From assembly GCA_964019135.1 (NCBI GenBank), contig OZ025248.1, positions 55,545,670 to 55,609,669 of the forward strand: a stretch of 64,000 bases of DNA, given 5' to 3'. The notes beneath the pieces are model-generated. The model did not search any database and was not told where the DNA came from. It worked only from the letters and a program-made list of their open reading frames with translations. A program made the translations under genes and the position numbers. Positions 23,515-34,826 of the stretch are shown in pieces (within the stretch, counting starts at the first letter, position 1; each line of letters opens with the position of its first letter). The stretch is from Arenicola marina. Lineage: Eukaryota; Annelida; Polychaeta; Arenicolidae.

Positions 23515-24489
23515 ACATTTACGAAGTCAGTGCCGAAAACAATCGATATCATTATAATGCGTCAAAGAGATCTCCAAATAAGTTTCCACCTCTAAGCCTC
23601 CATAGTTGTTTTAATATTATTAACCAACCAGTAAATTGTGTTGTATTTGACAACAATAATGCCACGTACAATAAAAATGGTAGAAGTTTTAGCAGGCGTA
23701 TCATATGCATAAGACAGGACAGTAATGGTATTACCAGCCAATCAGTGTGTACAATGATTAATTATTAGTGATGAGGCTTATTATTCAATGCAGCATCCCG
23801 ATATGACTGCAGGGAATTCAGGTGATTTGGGTTTTTGCTGTTCACTTAAATTATGTCGAAAGGTGAGATTCCAAAGATACAATAAATATGAGAAGATGCA
23901 ATAGATCCAGCACCGATATAGTGAATTTTATAGCAAGCGGTTCTCCTCTATTGAAGCGTGATATAAACCTTCATAACAGTGGCTGATATTGGCTTTAGTT
24001 AGTTTTCATAACTGTTACCATGTCTTCTTTTGCCAAAGCAATGGCGATTGCAAAGTAAATGTTACAAACACAGAAAAGAAAGAATAACTATTGTGATAGC
24101 ATTGATATTTATGAGCGATACGTTACACGTATTGGTGAGGTGCACGTGTTATGTTATTATTGGTTGGCAAGATGTTGAGTGTGTTGAGTTTTTTGAGAGC
24201 AAGCACGCTTCGTCCTTGATGTTACTTTTTGGCGCGGAATAGTAAAACCAAAACCTTTTCGGTTACCGCCATAATTGTAAATTCTCAGAATGAAATGAAT
24301 ATTAGGAAGGCGCCAGCACGCTTCTTATGAAGGAAAACATGTTTCTGTAAAATATACTATATCAGCTCTCCATCTTCTATTATCTATATGCACCCTTGAA
24401 GTAACACTTTTCGAGATAATGTATATTATTACAATGGTAAATTAGTATCTCGTTCCCACGATCATAAAATATATTGCGCCTGAGGCATC
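23515..24489. other. No recognised feature
   Basis: AT-rich DNA without tandem repeats or recognisable coding sequence; one 70-codon frame at 24030-24242 shows no motifs. Confidence 0.5.
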
Positions 24490-25060
24490 AAGAATTGTGG
24501 ACTACATAAAAAATTGGAAACTGAAGTGTTTTCAAGAGCGAATTTTACGCATTTTATATAATTGTTTTGTGTCTCCATATCTATCGTATTGTATTGAAGT
24601 ATGGGGAGCTTCGTGTACTAGCTTTTTAACCCCTCTTATCGTGATCCAAAAAAAAGCAGTTCGCATATTGTCTGGAGTTAATAAATGGGCCCACTCAGCG
24701 CCGTTATTTGTAACGAATAAGATTCTCCCGCTCACATCATTATACGAGTATAGCGTTTTATTATTTATGTTTAAGCAATACAATGGATTGCAACCTCTTA
24801 TAATAAAAGATTTGTTTATAAGAAATGCTGACATACATAAGTATAACACTAGAAGGTCGCAGCTATTACACGTTCCTAAGCACAAGTGTCAATTGACGAA
24901 AATATCTATGAGATATAATGGGATATAGATTTTTAATAAATGGTTTGGTAAGGTAAACTTTCAATCATCGCTTCACCTTTTTAAGAGAAATACTAAGAAT
25001 AGTTTGTTAAATATAATTGATACGAGTAATTTAACTAATGTTAATTTGATGTGTAACTAG
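24490..25060 (+). pseudogene. LINE reverse transcriptase C-terminal fragment
   Basis: The frame reads through the C-terminal thumb part of a non-LTR reverse transcriptase: ILRILYNCFVSPYLSYCIEV, VIQKKAVRILSGV, LPLTSLYEYSVLLFMFK and DIHKYNTRRS, the typical end of CR1/L2/Jockey-type elements. An in-frame TAG at 24926 interrupts it, after which the frame continues with IFNKWFGKVNFQSSLHLFK to a stop near 25060. The palm motifs are lost. It is distinct in sequence from the fragment at 18476, so it belongs to a second subfamily. Confidence 0.88.
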
Positions 25061-25337
25061 CCATCACAATATAATCATATATGTTACTGAGTTAATAGAA
25101 AGAAAGAACTATTATAGTGCAACGATTGGGCCAAATCGATATTATCTAGATTGCTGTACTACCGTTCCATGTTCCTGTTTTTTGTTGTTGTTTTGAGTTA
25201 TTTTTTTATTTATTTTTATTTTTTATTTATTTTTTTTTTGAGCGAATAAGCCTCGGCTTCTGCTCCTTGCCAACCGGTTCTGTATTATCTTGATTTTGTG
25301 TACTCTTCATGGCAATAAAGATTATTATTATTATAAT
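24490..25337 (+). mobile_element. 5'-truncated LINE with (ATT)n tail
   Basis: The coding remnant is followed by an AT-rich 3' region containing TTTTTATTTATTTTTATT and ending GGCAATAAAGATTATTATTATTA. Short AT-rich microsatellite 3' tails of this kind are typical of CR1/L2-group elements. Boundaries upstream of 24490 are not visible. Confidence 0.8.
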
Positions 25338-25920
25338 GGGGCGGGGAGCACCTTAAGTTAAAGTTGATTTCACGAATATTCAGGAATTCAGAGACTGCTC
25401 TAATCGCGAATCTCTCAGAATTCCTAGGTGCTAAACGCGGAGTACCTCCCGCCGATAAGAGTTGCGTCTTATCGATATGTGGTATCCCAGGTCTCTTTCG
25501 CACCGCACGGTAGTTTTCCTCGCGTGCGTTGCTATAGCAACGGAGGTGGTGATGTCATCGCCTCTGTTTTAAGTCAGTTGGTCAGTCAGCGGCGTTGCGG
25601 GAGGACAAGTTTTAGCTAGCGAGCTATGAGGAAATTAGGAATATTTTAGCTGGATTCATGCACCGCCTGGTGGAGCAAGAGGCTGGCAGTGAGGTAACTG
25701 ACGCTCCGTTAACGGAGTTGGTAACTTGTTGGAATTGAGTTTAAGGTTTAAATAAATCATCGAAACTTTGACCACAGCGTTTGGTCTCATTGCCTTCGCC
25801 ACCACGTGTTAAGCCAAGACCGTCTCGGAACGAACGCCCAGTTTTTAGGGTTGTCTAAATTAAGTTGATGGATATTAAGTTAACACAACGAGAAGTAAAT
25901 TAAAGTCAGAAAAGACACTC
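25338..25920. other. No recognised gene
   Basis: A moderately GC-rich stretch. It contains AATAAATCATCG (25751), which could be a polyadenylation signal of an unidentified element. No long frame or known motif was found, and an LTR origin was considered but not supported by a partner copy. Confidence 0.4.
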
Positions 25921-26190
25921 GAATTGACGCTCAGTGGTAATTCGAGTTGTGTCTTATCGACATGCTGTAATTCGAGTTGTGTCTTATTGACATGTTGTAA
26001 TTCGAGTTGTGTCTTATCGACATGTTGTAATTCGAGTTGTGACTTATCGACATGTTGTAATTCGAGTTGTGTCTTATCGACATGTTGTAATTCGAGTTGT
26101 GTCTTATATCGACATGTTGTAATTCGAATTGACGCTCAGTGGTAAATCAACTTGACGCTCAGTGGTAAATGGAATTGATGCACAGTGGTA
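25921..26190 (+). repeat. 30-bp tandem repeat bracketed by a second 20-bp motif
   Basis: Six units of 30 bp start at 25938, 25968, 25998, 26028, 26058 and 26088, with consensus around AATTCGAGTTGTGTCTTATC followed by GACATGTTG. The array is bracketed by GAATTGACGCTCAGTGGTAA at 25921 and 26126, with diverged copies near 26147 and 26170. The 30-bp period keeps one frame open and gives a false Cys/Ser-rich peptide. Related words (CATGTTGTAATTCG) recur at 27350-27365. Confidence 0.92.
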
Positions 26191-27440
26191 ATTCGAATTG
26201 CGTTGGGCATTAAATACAGTACACGTGGGGTTGTATTTCGTTTTATGTCGTGTTGTACGAGTCTCCATTGTATTTTAATCATGTCACTTGCGCAACGGGG
26301 GGATTTAAATGTAGCGGGTCGGGGTGCGTGAGATAACTCACACAATCAGTAAAAATCGGACCAGGCAGTGACTAGTATATTCAGTTTATTCTGAAAGAAG
26401 GCAGCACATTTATAACGATAACCCGTTGATACAAATTAGGACCTCGTCAGTAAACCACATGGCCTTTGCCATCATTAAGTGATTAACCCTGTGATAATAA
26501 ATGATAAGTTATATCTGTCTAAATTAAGCTCTTCATATTCACAGTTCCTATATACGCAAGTAAGCACTCGGTGTGACACTGCATGTAATTCTACATTAAA
26601 TTTAACATAATACCTATAATGACAAACAATTTATAATTCACGACACCACGCATGTGAGACAGCTAGCTGTCTAGACATATAAACACCACGTGTGTAATCT
26701 TACTGTTCAAATGGCTTTAAAATGGAGGACATTGAACACCTTTAAACTCCAATGCAATTGCTACTAAAAGACCCAGACTAGAAAATAAGAATACCTGAAA
26801 GAAGGCAGGGCCTCCACCACAGCTCCTCCATAGAAGGGTACGAGTGGGGCGCAGTGGATACAGCCCACACCCCCCGAAGACGACAGCAAAGAGGACACAA
26901 ACCTCGCGACAGGGACTTAAATACTGGAGTCTACGACTTCCACAATGCAACACAAAGCAAGGTCAAGGCCGCTCAACATTTCCGGCAGACGACATGTGCG
27001 CGATTCAAAACAAAACAGCACAATTGTCAGATATTAAAAGTTAAATCGCAAGCTAAAAAGAGACTGACAGCGGACATTTAGAAGATACTAAGGAAGGAAA
27101 ACGTATGAAGCATACCTGGAATACACACATAGTCCCGATTCTTTGAATCTAAGGAGATAAACATGAAAACTAAAACCAGTAAAAACTGACAAAATTTATT
27201 CCGTGACATACATCATGCAACAATTCGAATTAAATCATGTTAGATATGCACTGAACACCAAGTCATTTGTTGAAAATCGGTGCTTGTCGTGCTGTAAATA
27301 AATTTACAACACGACGCTTGTCGACATGTCACTCAATGTAATTCGGTGTGTCATGTTGTAATTCGGATTACGTTGAGCGATAAATAATTAGGTGCTGATT
27401 TAAAAATATTTACAACACTATAGCTTGTTGGGTTTTTGAC
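26191..27440. other. No recognised gene; one palindrome
   Basis: Mostly AT-rich. The GC-richer part at 26800-27080 has overlapping frames of 66-78 codons on both strands without recognised motifs. A 30-bp palindrome lies at 27286-27315 and is listed separately. Confidence 0.4.
27286..27315. repeat. 30-bp near-perfect palindrome
   Basis: GTCGTGCTGTAAAT is followed by two bases and then ATTTACAACACGAC; 13 of 14 stem positions pair. It sits close to words shared with the 30-bp array at 25938 and may be an end of an unrecognised element. Confidence 0.7.
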
Positions 27441-27448
27441 GGGCCCAA

Positions 27449-27640
27449 GCTTCCATATGCCTCAAGGGTAAATTATTGGTCCCCTATTATTTGCAATATA
27501 TATAAAAGAAAAGGGCCAGCTAGCGAGGTATGTACTATATCTATCAAACGACCACGACAATATAAATCATGAACTAGACAAAATCAATAATCGGCTTAAA
27601 GTAAACAACTTATCTCTAAATACTGCAAGACATGAGATGG
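27449..27640 (+). pseudogene. LINE reverse transcriptase relic with internal deletion
   Basis: The frame from 27449 reads HMPQG-stop-IIGPLLFAIYI, a decayed motif B. About 60 bases later comes NHELDKINNRLKVNNLSLNT, the segment that normally follows the YADD motif in CR1/Jockey-type elements. The catalytic YADD itself is deleted. It is sequence-distinct from the copy at 18476. Confidence 0.8.
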
Positions 27641-27884
27641 CCATGCCCTGCTTAAATAGCTTACCCAATGCTATAAATTCACGGCCTCTGATTGTGAGCT
27701 AATAGTTATTTATACACACTCGTAGGTGCAACTCTATATATCACCAATTATCTGGTAAGCACTGAATGTTCACACTAGTCTACTGCTATATTTGCCAACG
27801 TGTACCGAAAAAAACATTGAATGAAAGTGTCAGATACACATATAACTCAATATCTGTTTTGTATTTAATTAATCGCATAACTCC

Positions 27885-28819
27885 CGGGACCACATAAATG
27901 CTTTATTAAAACGCACACCAAGCATTGCTCCAATCACTCAAGGTCGCCTGAACATGGTTGATGTGTACTCATACTTTCAAACTCTGAAATCAGCCTGGCT
28001 ATCAAAAATATTAAAGGCCAAAAAGGATACATGGGCCATTATTGCTAACAGCCATCTAAACGCAATAGAATATGAACATTGTCCAAAACATCCGTTCCAA
28101 AACGAGAAAAATTCCCCTCTGATAAAACAACTGCCACCGTTTTATAAGGAGGTAGTTATATGCTTTAACCAAGAACAAGAAAATACACATATAGAGGGAA
28201 AACAATGCGCGCTAAAGCAGCGTATTTGGGGTGATTCCAACATCACGATCTACGATGCGAAAATAAAATCTCAGATCTGTTTCATTTTCCCGTAATGGTA
28301 CAAACAAGGTATCCACTGTATGGAAGACCTAAGAATACAAAATGGGAAGCTATGTGAACAATACATACTTAACCACCTTGTATTAGATGCACACTATCTG
28401 AGAGAAATTTATACCATGAAAAAAGCTAATAAAAGAATGTGTATTATACAAGATAATGAACCATCTCTGGTTATTTATCTGTCGGAGCGGATACCCGTTA
28501 ATAGCTTTGGCACCAATAGTAAACACTTTTATGAAGCTCTAACGAAAAAAAAGTAATGAAACCACCACGTGAGTCGAAATGGAGATGTTTGTTAAATGAC
28601 AAACACTTAATTTTTGGATCAATCTGCCAAAACACAATTCAGAACATTATTGACAAAAAGATAGCAGAATTTAATTTCAAGGTCCTGCACGACATAGTCG
28701 GTTGTAAGTCCAAGCTATACCAATGGAAAATTACTGATGATATGCAATATAGCGCGTGTAACAAAGAACAAGACCTGTACCAATTACTATACGCCCGTCC
28801 CCTCCCAGCAAACACCTAA
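27885..28819 (+). pseudogene. L1/Tx1-type LINE ORF2 C-terminal fragment
   Basis: The sequence encodes the region downstream of the reverse transcriptase in L1/Tx1-like elements. First comes APITQGRLNMVDVYSYFQTL followed by KSAWLSKIL, matching the family pattern of Gly-Leu-x-Met-x-Asp then LKxxWI; then IWGDSNITI, WYKQGIHCMEDLRIQNGKL, and finally FNFKVLHDIVG with LYQWKITDD. One in-frame stop lies at 28293 (before WYKQGI), and a frameshift occurs in the A-run at 28545-28553. The end is cut by the 50-bp array at 28830. This LINE clade differs from the others in the window. Confidence 0.85.
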
Positions 28820-28829
28820 CGTTATGCTA

Positions 28830-29295
28830 ACGTTACCGGAAGGGTATCGTTTCCTTATCGTTATAACGTAACCTTCCAAAAACGTTATGGGAACGTTAAA
28901 TAATGTTTGGGTTATTATATAACCTTTCAAAAACGTTCTGGGAACGTTTAAAAGTGTCAGGTTATAATGTAGCCTTCCAAAAACGTTCTGCGAACGATGA
29001 ATAAAGTTCGTATTGTAATGCATCCTTCGAAAAACGTTCTGGGAACGGTGAATTATTTTAGTGTTATAACGGATCCTTCTAGAAACGTTTTTAGGACGTT
29101 GAATAATTTTAGGTTATAATGTAACCTTCGAAAAACGTTCTGGGAACGGTGAATTATTTTAGGGTTATAATGGATCCTTCTAGAAACGTTTTTAGACCGT
29201 TGAATAATTTTAGGTTATCATGTAACCTTCCAAAAACGTTATGGGAACGTTGAATAATGTTAGGTTATAATGCAACTTTCCAAAAACGTTCTGTT
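28830..29295 (+). repeat. 50/51-bp tandem repeat, about 9 units
   Basis: Units recur every 50-51 bp, with AACGTT cores at 28881, 28932, 28982, 29033, 29084, 29134, 29185, 29235 and 29285. Two types partly alternate: CCTTCCAAAAACGTTCTGGG and CCTTCTAGAAACGTTTTTAG. The last unit runs directly into the hairpin-element copy at 29295. Confidence 0.93.
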
Positions 29296-30970
29296 TTCTG
29301 TCAACATGGTTCCATAGCCACATTACTTTTCGGTATATAGTCGAAATCGTTTAACATGGGATCCTATGGGGAAAAATGAACTTGATCGAATATGGCCTAC
29401 TTCCGCTCAAGCTATTTCAGTCTCCGTCGCCACACAGTGAGGTAATACCACCTTGAAGCAAGTTATAAGAAAAACACGGCGATATCTGTATTACTTTTTG
29501 TTTCCATGGCAACGAAGCCACTGGCCTAATGATAAACATACAGATCCTTGCCATTGAAAGAAAAATCGTCAAAAATCAGATAAAAATGCTAAAATTGCAT
29601 TCTTTTCGCCAACTAGTTGCCAATAAGCATCTACAGATCACTTAATGCTTCAATCAGGCGGATGTTGCTCAGTTATGGCGCTAGAGTGCTTCAAAGTGGG
29701 ACGACACCTATGCGGGGCCACCAATGATGAGTGCATGGAGATTGTGTCTATCTTTAAAACAACGTCAAAATTAAGAAAAACATGCCAGAGCTGTGATCTT
29801 TACGCCAAATGGTAGGGACCAACAATCGGCAGAGAACTAGTCAAAGAAACAAATGAGTTGCTATATCACTTCGCATGCAGTGTTCTTTGTTCTTGTCCCA
29901 GGTCTCCGTGTCTCCGCAATGATGAACTAATGCAACTTTTGGCCATTTCGTCAAGCCATAGCTGAAGGACTATTCTTTCTATCGCCTAGCTCTTCAATCG
30001 AATAAGTTGTGGCAGTAAACCTTGACGTATTGCCACTTGGACGTTGTCGTGCGTCACGTCATAACGTCACTATGACGTCATGACGTCACACATCGTACGT
30101 AAGCTATTACTCAGCTATTATAAGGTATGGCGTCTTTCGGGTCGCTTTACGTTGCAGGTCGTGTTCAGGGACAGTTTGTGCCGTGTGTAACTGTTTTGGC
30201 GCAGGGGATATGTATGCGTCAAAAATGACGTCATAGCTAACGTGCCCCTACGAAATGTTGGGTTTGCTTTACTTTTAGCCACTTTGGCAATAGCTGTCAT
30301 AACCGGAGTTGATAAGTAGACATATTAAAGAAATAGAAACCATCTTGAGCATTTGCGCGAACGTCAAATGACGTCATGTCACGTCACAGTGACGTATTAT
30401 TAGATAAAAAGTAAAATTCGTAGCGCCATTCATAATGAGTCAAGCAATCGCTCTTGAGAACAACATTTCATGTTCACTTAAACACGTCGTCTTCAGAGAC
30501 ACCTATGGCGAGCTGGCTAAGTGTGCGTCAACGTCATAGCTTACGTGCTCCTACGAAAGTTTGGGCCTGCTTGATGTTCAGCTAATTTGGCAATAGCTAC
30601 CATCACCCACAAGTTCATGAGTTCACCCATGATTTCGTAAGTAGGTATACTTAACAAAATAGAAGCCATCGCGAATATTGTCGTGATCGTCAAATGAAGT
30701 TCGTGAAGTCACGAAGACATAATAAATAAAAGATACGAAAGTACCGTTAATATTGCTTCAAGAGAAGCGCCTTGGCTTCAAACTGGATGTCCAATTAAGC
30801 TCCGCCTACAGTGCCACACTGCCTGTCGAAGGCAGCATTTAGCCCAAATTGCCTCTATAAGGCCATTTAGCCAAAATTGGCCCTGACGACTCGTAACGTC
30901 GCCATTAATACAGCTTCCAAATGTACTTATGTATTTTCGTCCTCGACCTATGGTCGAATATCTCTTGTTT
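29295..30970 (+). mobile_element. Hairpin-ended CGTCA-rich element, right part (copy A1)
   Basis: Collinear with about 53925-55150 of the large copy: it shares GGTATATAGTCGAA, the GATAAGTAGRYATATTAAAG stretch and many TGACGTCA octamers. It lacks the left end. Its right end holds ATTTTCGTC (30933-30941) followed by the hairpin TCGACC-TAT-GGTCGA (30943-30957) and TCTTGTTTGG. No coding sequence is visible. Within it, 30270-30420 and 30590-30720 are diverged tandem copies. The 345 bp at 29295-29640 are repeated at 32437-32780. Confidence 0.75.
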
Positions 30971-31407
30971 GGGTGATGGTTTGAAAATGGGATGGCGTCC
31001 GGATCAGGTTAGCCATTAGATATCTTCGAATTTCCGGAACATCCGCGACCGACAGACCTGGACACCAATTCCAACACAGAGAATGGACAGCCGACGTTAC
31101 GTAGAGGTATGTATTTTGTGTACAAGATCCCAATTATGTTATAGTGTCAAGCGTGTACGGTTCGGTCTAATCCAGCTAGCTTTGTCACATGTGTTTAACG
31201 TGTAAAACCGAACTTAATGTCTGCCTATATCGTGTGCTGGCATTTAGTCCACTGTGGTGTTTTTTACGGGTTTAAATGTGCCCTAGCTATGATCATGATA
31301 TTGTATGTGAAGTCTGACGGTATCAACAGATTTTCGACCGATTATTTACGTGGTTAACGCGGATAGAGATCGGGCAGTCCTAATACTCTTATTGTTGTGG
31401 TTTATTA
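30971..31407. other. Linker between two partial copies; no gene
   Basis: About 430 bases without recognised motifs, lying between the right end of copy A1 and the left-end palindrome of copy A2. Confidence 0.4.
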
Positions 31408-31467
31408 TGACGAAAATTTTCAATTTTCGTCATATGTCGGTCGGTCGTGTTTGTTTGTCTGTTTCTA

Positions 31468-31503
<36 letters not shown>

Positions 31504-32785
31504 TGTATGTCTGTTTCACGCAAAAAAGTCTTCTTATGGCCTAACAACTGCATGCATCGGTTCGCAGTCTTCAGTACCTTATAGCCACGCAGTAGGGCTA
31601 GAACATACTCGTCACCCAGGTCAAAAGGTCAAAGGTCAAGGTCACAGCTATTTTTTGAACAAAAAACTAAGAATGCATGTATCTCCGTTAATATTAAAGC
31701 TAGAGATTCCGGTGAGTTGCAAAATGTGCTACACTTTAAGGCGCAGTTTTCGGGTATTGTTCACTTTTTAATGCGTAATAGACATTTTGAGTAAAATGAG
31801 GTCGTACTTTTTGCGGAAAACGCACTAAATGACCTCTGTCAGTTTTCTCGCTTTTGGGCACATTTGCCATCAAGCTATCGCTATGATGTTCTAATATGCC
31901 ATAGAAATATGAATTGGGATGAGTTGTGTCGAATGTTAGAGTTCTCTGATGCGTCACGTGACGTCACGATGACGTCACTTTTGGTACTTAAAAAAATTCG
32001 TCAAAAATCAGCAAAAATTCCAAAAAATTAGTAAGTAGCATCATATTGTAGGAAACGTAGTTCCTCCTATAGCTGCAAACTAAAAACAATATGTTCCGAT
32101 CTTACTTCCGGTTCCAGGGCCGACGGCAGTTCTCTATGGGACTTCCCATGTTAAAGCGCTGTATCTATAGGCTGGGAAAAATGTTTTGTCGTGTATTTCA
32201 CAAGTGCCTCCAGCAAGCGACACCGGCATTTTTTTCTTAGTTAAACATAATACATAGTAGCCTCAGTGCTTATCGCATGCGATTGGAGCAAATAGTGACG
32301 TCACAGTATTTTTTGGAAATTTGGCCAATGATGAAAGATACGGCTTTTGGGTGTTAGCAGAGGCTGCCACGGGTGTCCTATTCAAGCCATCACTCAATGC
32401 TTGCACCTGTGGATGGATAATACTAAGCTGAGTCATAATCTGTCAATATGGTTCCATAGCCACATTACTTTTCGGTATATAGTCGAAATCGTTTAACATG
32501 GGATCCTATGGGGAAAAATGAACTTGATCGCATATGACCTACTTCCGCTCAAGCTATTTCAGTCTCCTTCGCCACACAGTGAGGTAATATCACCTTAAAG
32601 CAAGTTATAAGAAAAACAAGACGATATCTGTATTACTTTTTGTTTCCATGGCAACGAAGCCACTGGCCTGATGATAAACATACAGATTCTTGCCATTGAA
32701 AGAAAAATCGTCAACAATCAGATAAAAATGCTAAAACTACATTCTTTTCGCCAACTAGTTGCCAATAAGCATCTACAGGTCTGTC
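31408..32785 (+). mobile_element. Hairpin-ended CGTCA-rich element, left part (copy A2)
   Basis: Starts with the 25-bp palindrome TGACGAAAATT-TTC-AATTTTCGTCA (31408-31432), then GTCGGTCGGTCGTG, a TATG microsatellite (31470-31509) and GTCAAAGGTCAAGGTCACAG. It is collinear with 52938-54180. The copy stops at 32785, where a 25-bp tandem array begins. It contains the second copy (32437-32780) of the direct repeat at 29295. No coding sequence is visible. Confidence 0.78.
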
Positions 32786-32789
32786 ATGG

Positions 32790-33480
32790 ACCATAGTTGT
32801 CTAGTCTATCAAAGACAATAGTTCTCTGGTCTATCAGAGACCATAGTTCGCTGGTCTATCAGGGACCATAGTTCTTTGGTCTATCAGGGACCATATTTCT
32901 TTCGTCTATCGCGGACCATAGTTCTCTGGTCTATCAGGACCATAATTCTCTGGTCTATCAGGGACCATATTTCTTTGGTCTATCAGGGACCACATTTCAT
33001 TGGTCTATCACGGACCATTGTTATCTGGTTTATAAGAGAAAGTATTTCTTTGGTCCACCAGGGACTATATTTCTTTGGTCTATCAGGGGCCATAGTTCTC
33101 TGGTCTATCAGGGGCCATAGTTCTCTGGTCTATCAGAGACCATAGTTTGCTGGTCTATCAGGGATCATAGTTCGCTGGTCTGTCATGGACCATAGTTATC
33201 TGGTCTATCAAAGACAATAGTTCTCTGGTCTATCTGAGACCATAGTTCTCTGGTCTATCAGGGACCATAGTTTGTTGGTCTATCAGGAACCATAGTTCTT
33301 TGGTCTATCATGGACCATAGTTGTCTGATCTATCAGATACCATAGTTCTTTGGTCTATCAGGGACAATAGTTCTTTGGTCTATCATGGACCATAGTTGTC
33401 TGATCTATCAGAGACCATAGTTCTCTGGTCTATCAGAGACCATAGTTCTCTGGTCTCTTAGAGGCCAAAGCTCTCTGGTC
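32790..33480 (+). repeat. 25-bp tandem repeat, about 27 units
   Basis: Consensus GGTCTATCAGGGACCATAGTTCTCT, kept in strict 25-bp register (for example 33002, 33027, 33052). GGTC and GACC lie 10-12 bases apart, so each unit is itself partly palindromic (GGTC...GACC). Apparent coding of WSI/VYQG-like repeats is an artefact. Confidence 0.94.
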
Positions 33481-34535
33481 GATGAAAGTTATCGAATAGA
33501 ATAGAGGGGCTAGAGGACACTCTCTTCAGGACCAAAGTTATCTTCCACGTCAAGGGGTCATGTTTTCGCCAGCGCCATGGTGCTAAAGGGTATATCGAGA
33601 TTCGGGTGAGGCCGATCGGTTCAGATGTGTCACGGGCACGATCGCCGCGGGATTACGCAGAGGCCAGCCGTACTCGACAATAACATCCCAGCTGTTTATA
33701 CCCAGTGAAAAATCTCATCCAATGTCGTTCCCGATCACCGCTGCAACGGTGGACGAAAGCAATCTTTAAATCATTGTTACCGAAGTCATCAGCGACGCAC
33801 GATAACCTTTTGTACGGGCTCCAAAGTCATTATGGGTGCAAATTGCTTGGCACAGCTTGGGTGTTGTCAGCTCGACTTTCCAGGCCCCAACCCCGGGCTC
33901 ATTGTGAATGCCTCCCTCCCCATCCCTCTCATCTCGGCCCATCAGACCCTTCCACCCGAGACACTAGCACTCCAGGTCCTCTCCCCCATCACCCCCCAAC
34001 CCCCTCGCCCCTCACACACACAATTTCTTATGGAGGTGATGTCAGCGTGATGGCGTCTGCACCCCAGTTTGGAGGGGACGTGGAGGGTATCAGCCATAGT
34101 AGCAGTAAGGAATATTTTTAATAGGGCTATAGGTCCGAAGATATCGACATTTCTCGACGCAGACAAACATGCTTTCGGTTTTGAGCTCTTCCATTCCGGG
34201 TTGAAATTTACATAACCCAAGAAAATGCGTATATTTCGCCAAATCTCTCAGAAATAATACACATTTATTAATAGACATCCATCATCATATTTACCCAAAT
34301 GAAATAAAACTGACAACCTTAACTAATGGTACGAGTGAAAAATGCTCATATCTGAAAGGAACAAGAAAGTGACATGCTGCTTTGTTTGTCCGACTTGTTT
34401 GTGCGATATAACGCTCGTCGGAGAACTTTCTTCACCACATGATTGGATAAATGCACCAGTGACGTCAGTGACTGATTGATATCCTGGTTCAGCCTATTGT
34501 GAGAACGCATTACATAGACCCAGAGTGTCCACATA
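33481..34535. other. No recognised gene
   Basis: A C-rich section (33900-34020) gives a proline-rich open frame on plus, which is compositional. No motif or tandem structure was recognised. Confidence 0.45.
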
Positions 34536-34537
34536 TA

Positions 34538-34826
34538 CAGTCAGACCTCGTTGATCCGACAGCATATTAACCGAAAAGCCGTTTATCCCACATAGTTTTA
34601 CGTTAACGGATTTCCCCAATGCCAATTACGTCATTTAATCCGACGTTTCTTTTCCGACGCCGACTATAGGTACAAGTATCACGCATAAAAAATTGCTCAT
34701 TGACGATAGGTAATGCGCATCACACTAACACCAGGCATTTCTGAGTCTGTGAACAATCGGACTTATTCGTTATCCCACATTAATTTAGGTGGAACCAAAT
34801 GTGTCTGATTAACGAGATCTGGCCAT
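34538..34826. mobile_element. pogo/Tigger-like MITE, 289 bp, TA target duplication
   Basis: The ends carry inverted repeats CAGACCTCGTTGATCCGAC (from 34542) and, in reverse complement, CAGATCTCGTTAATCAGAC (to about 34822), flanked by TA on both sides (34536-34537, 34827-34828). The CTCGTTnATCCGAC-type terminus is the style of pogo/Tigger elements of the Tc1/mariner superfamily. There is no coding capacity. Confidence 0.82.

Noticed and set aside
25338..25920. Solo LTR
   Set aside because: An AATAAA and a GC-rich body suggested an LTR, but no second copy, target duplication or clear TG...CA ends were seen.
32876..33145. Repetitive 89-codon frame (LVYQGP-like repeats)
   Set aside because: Produced by the 25-bp array, which repeats in protein only every 75 bp.
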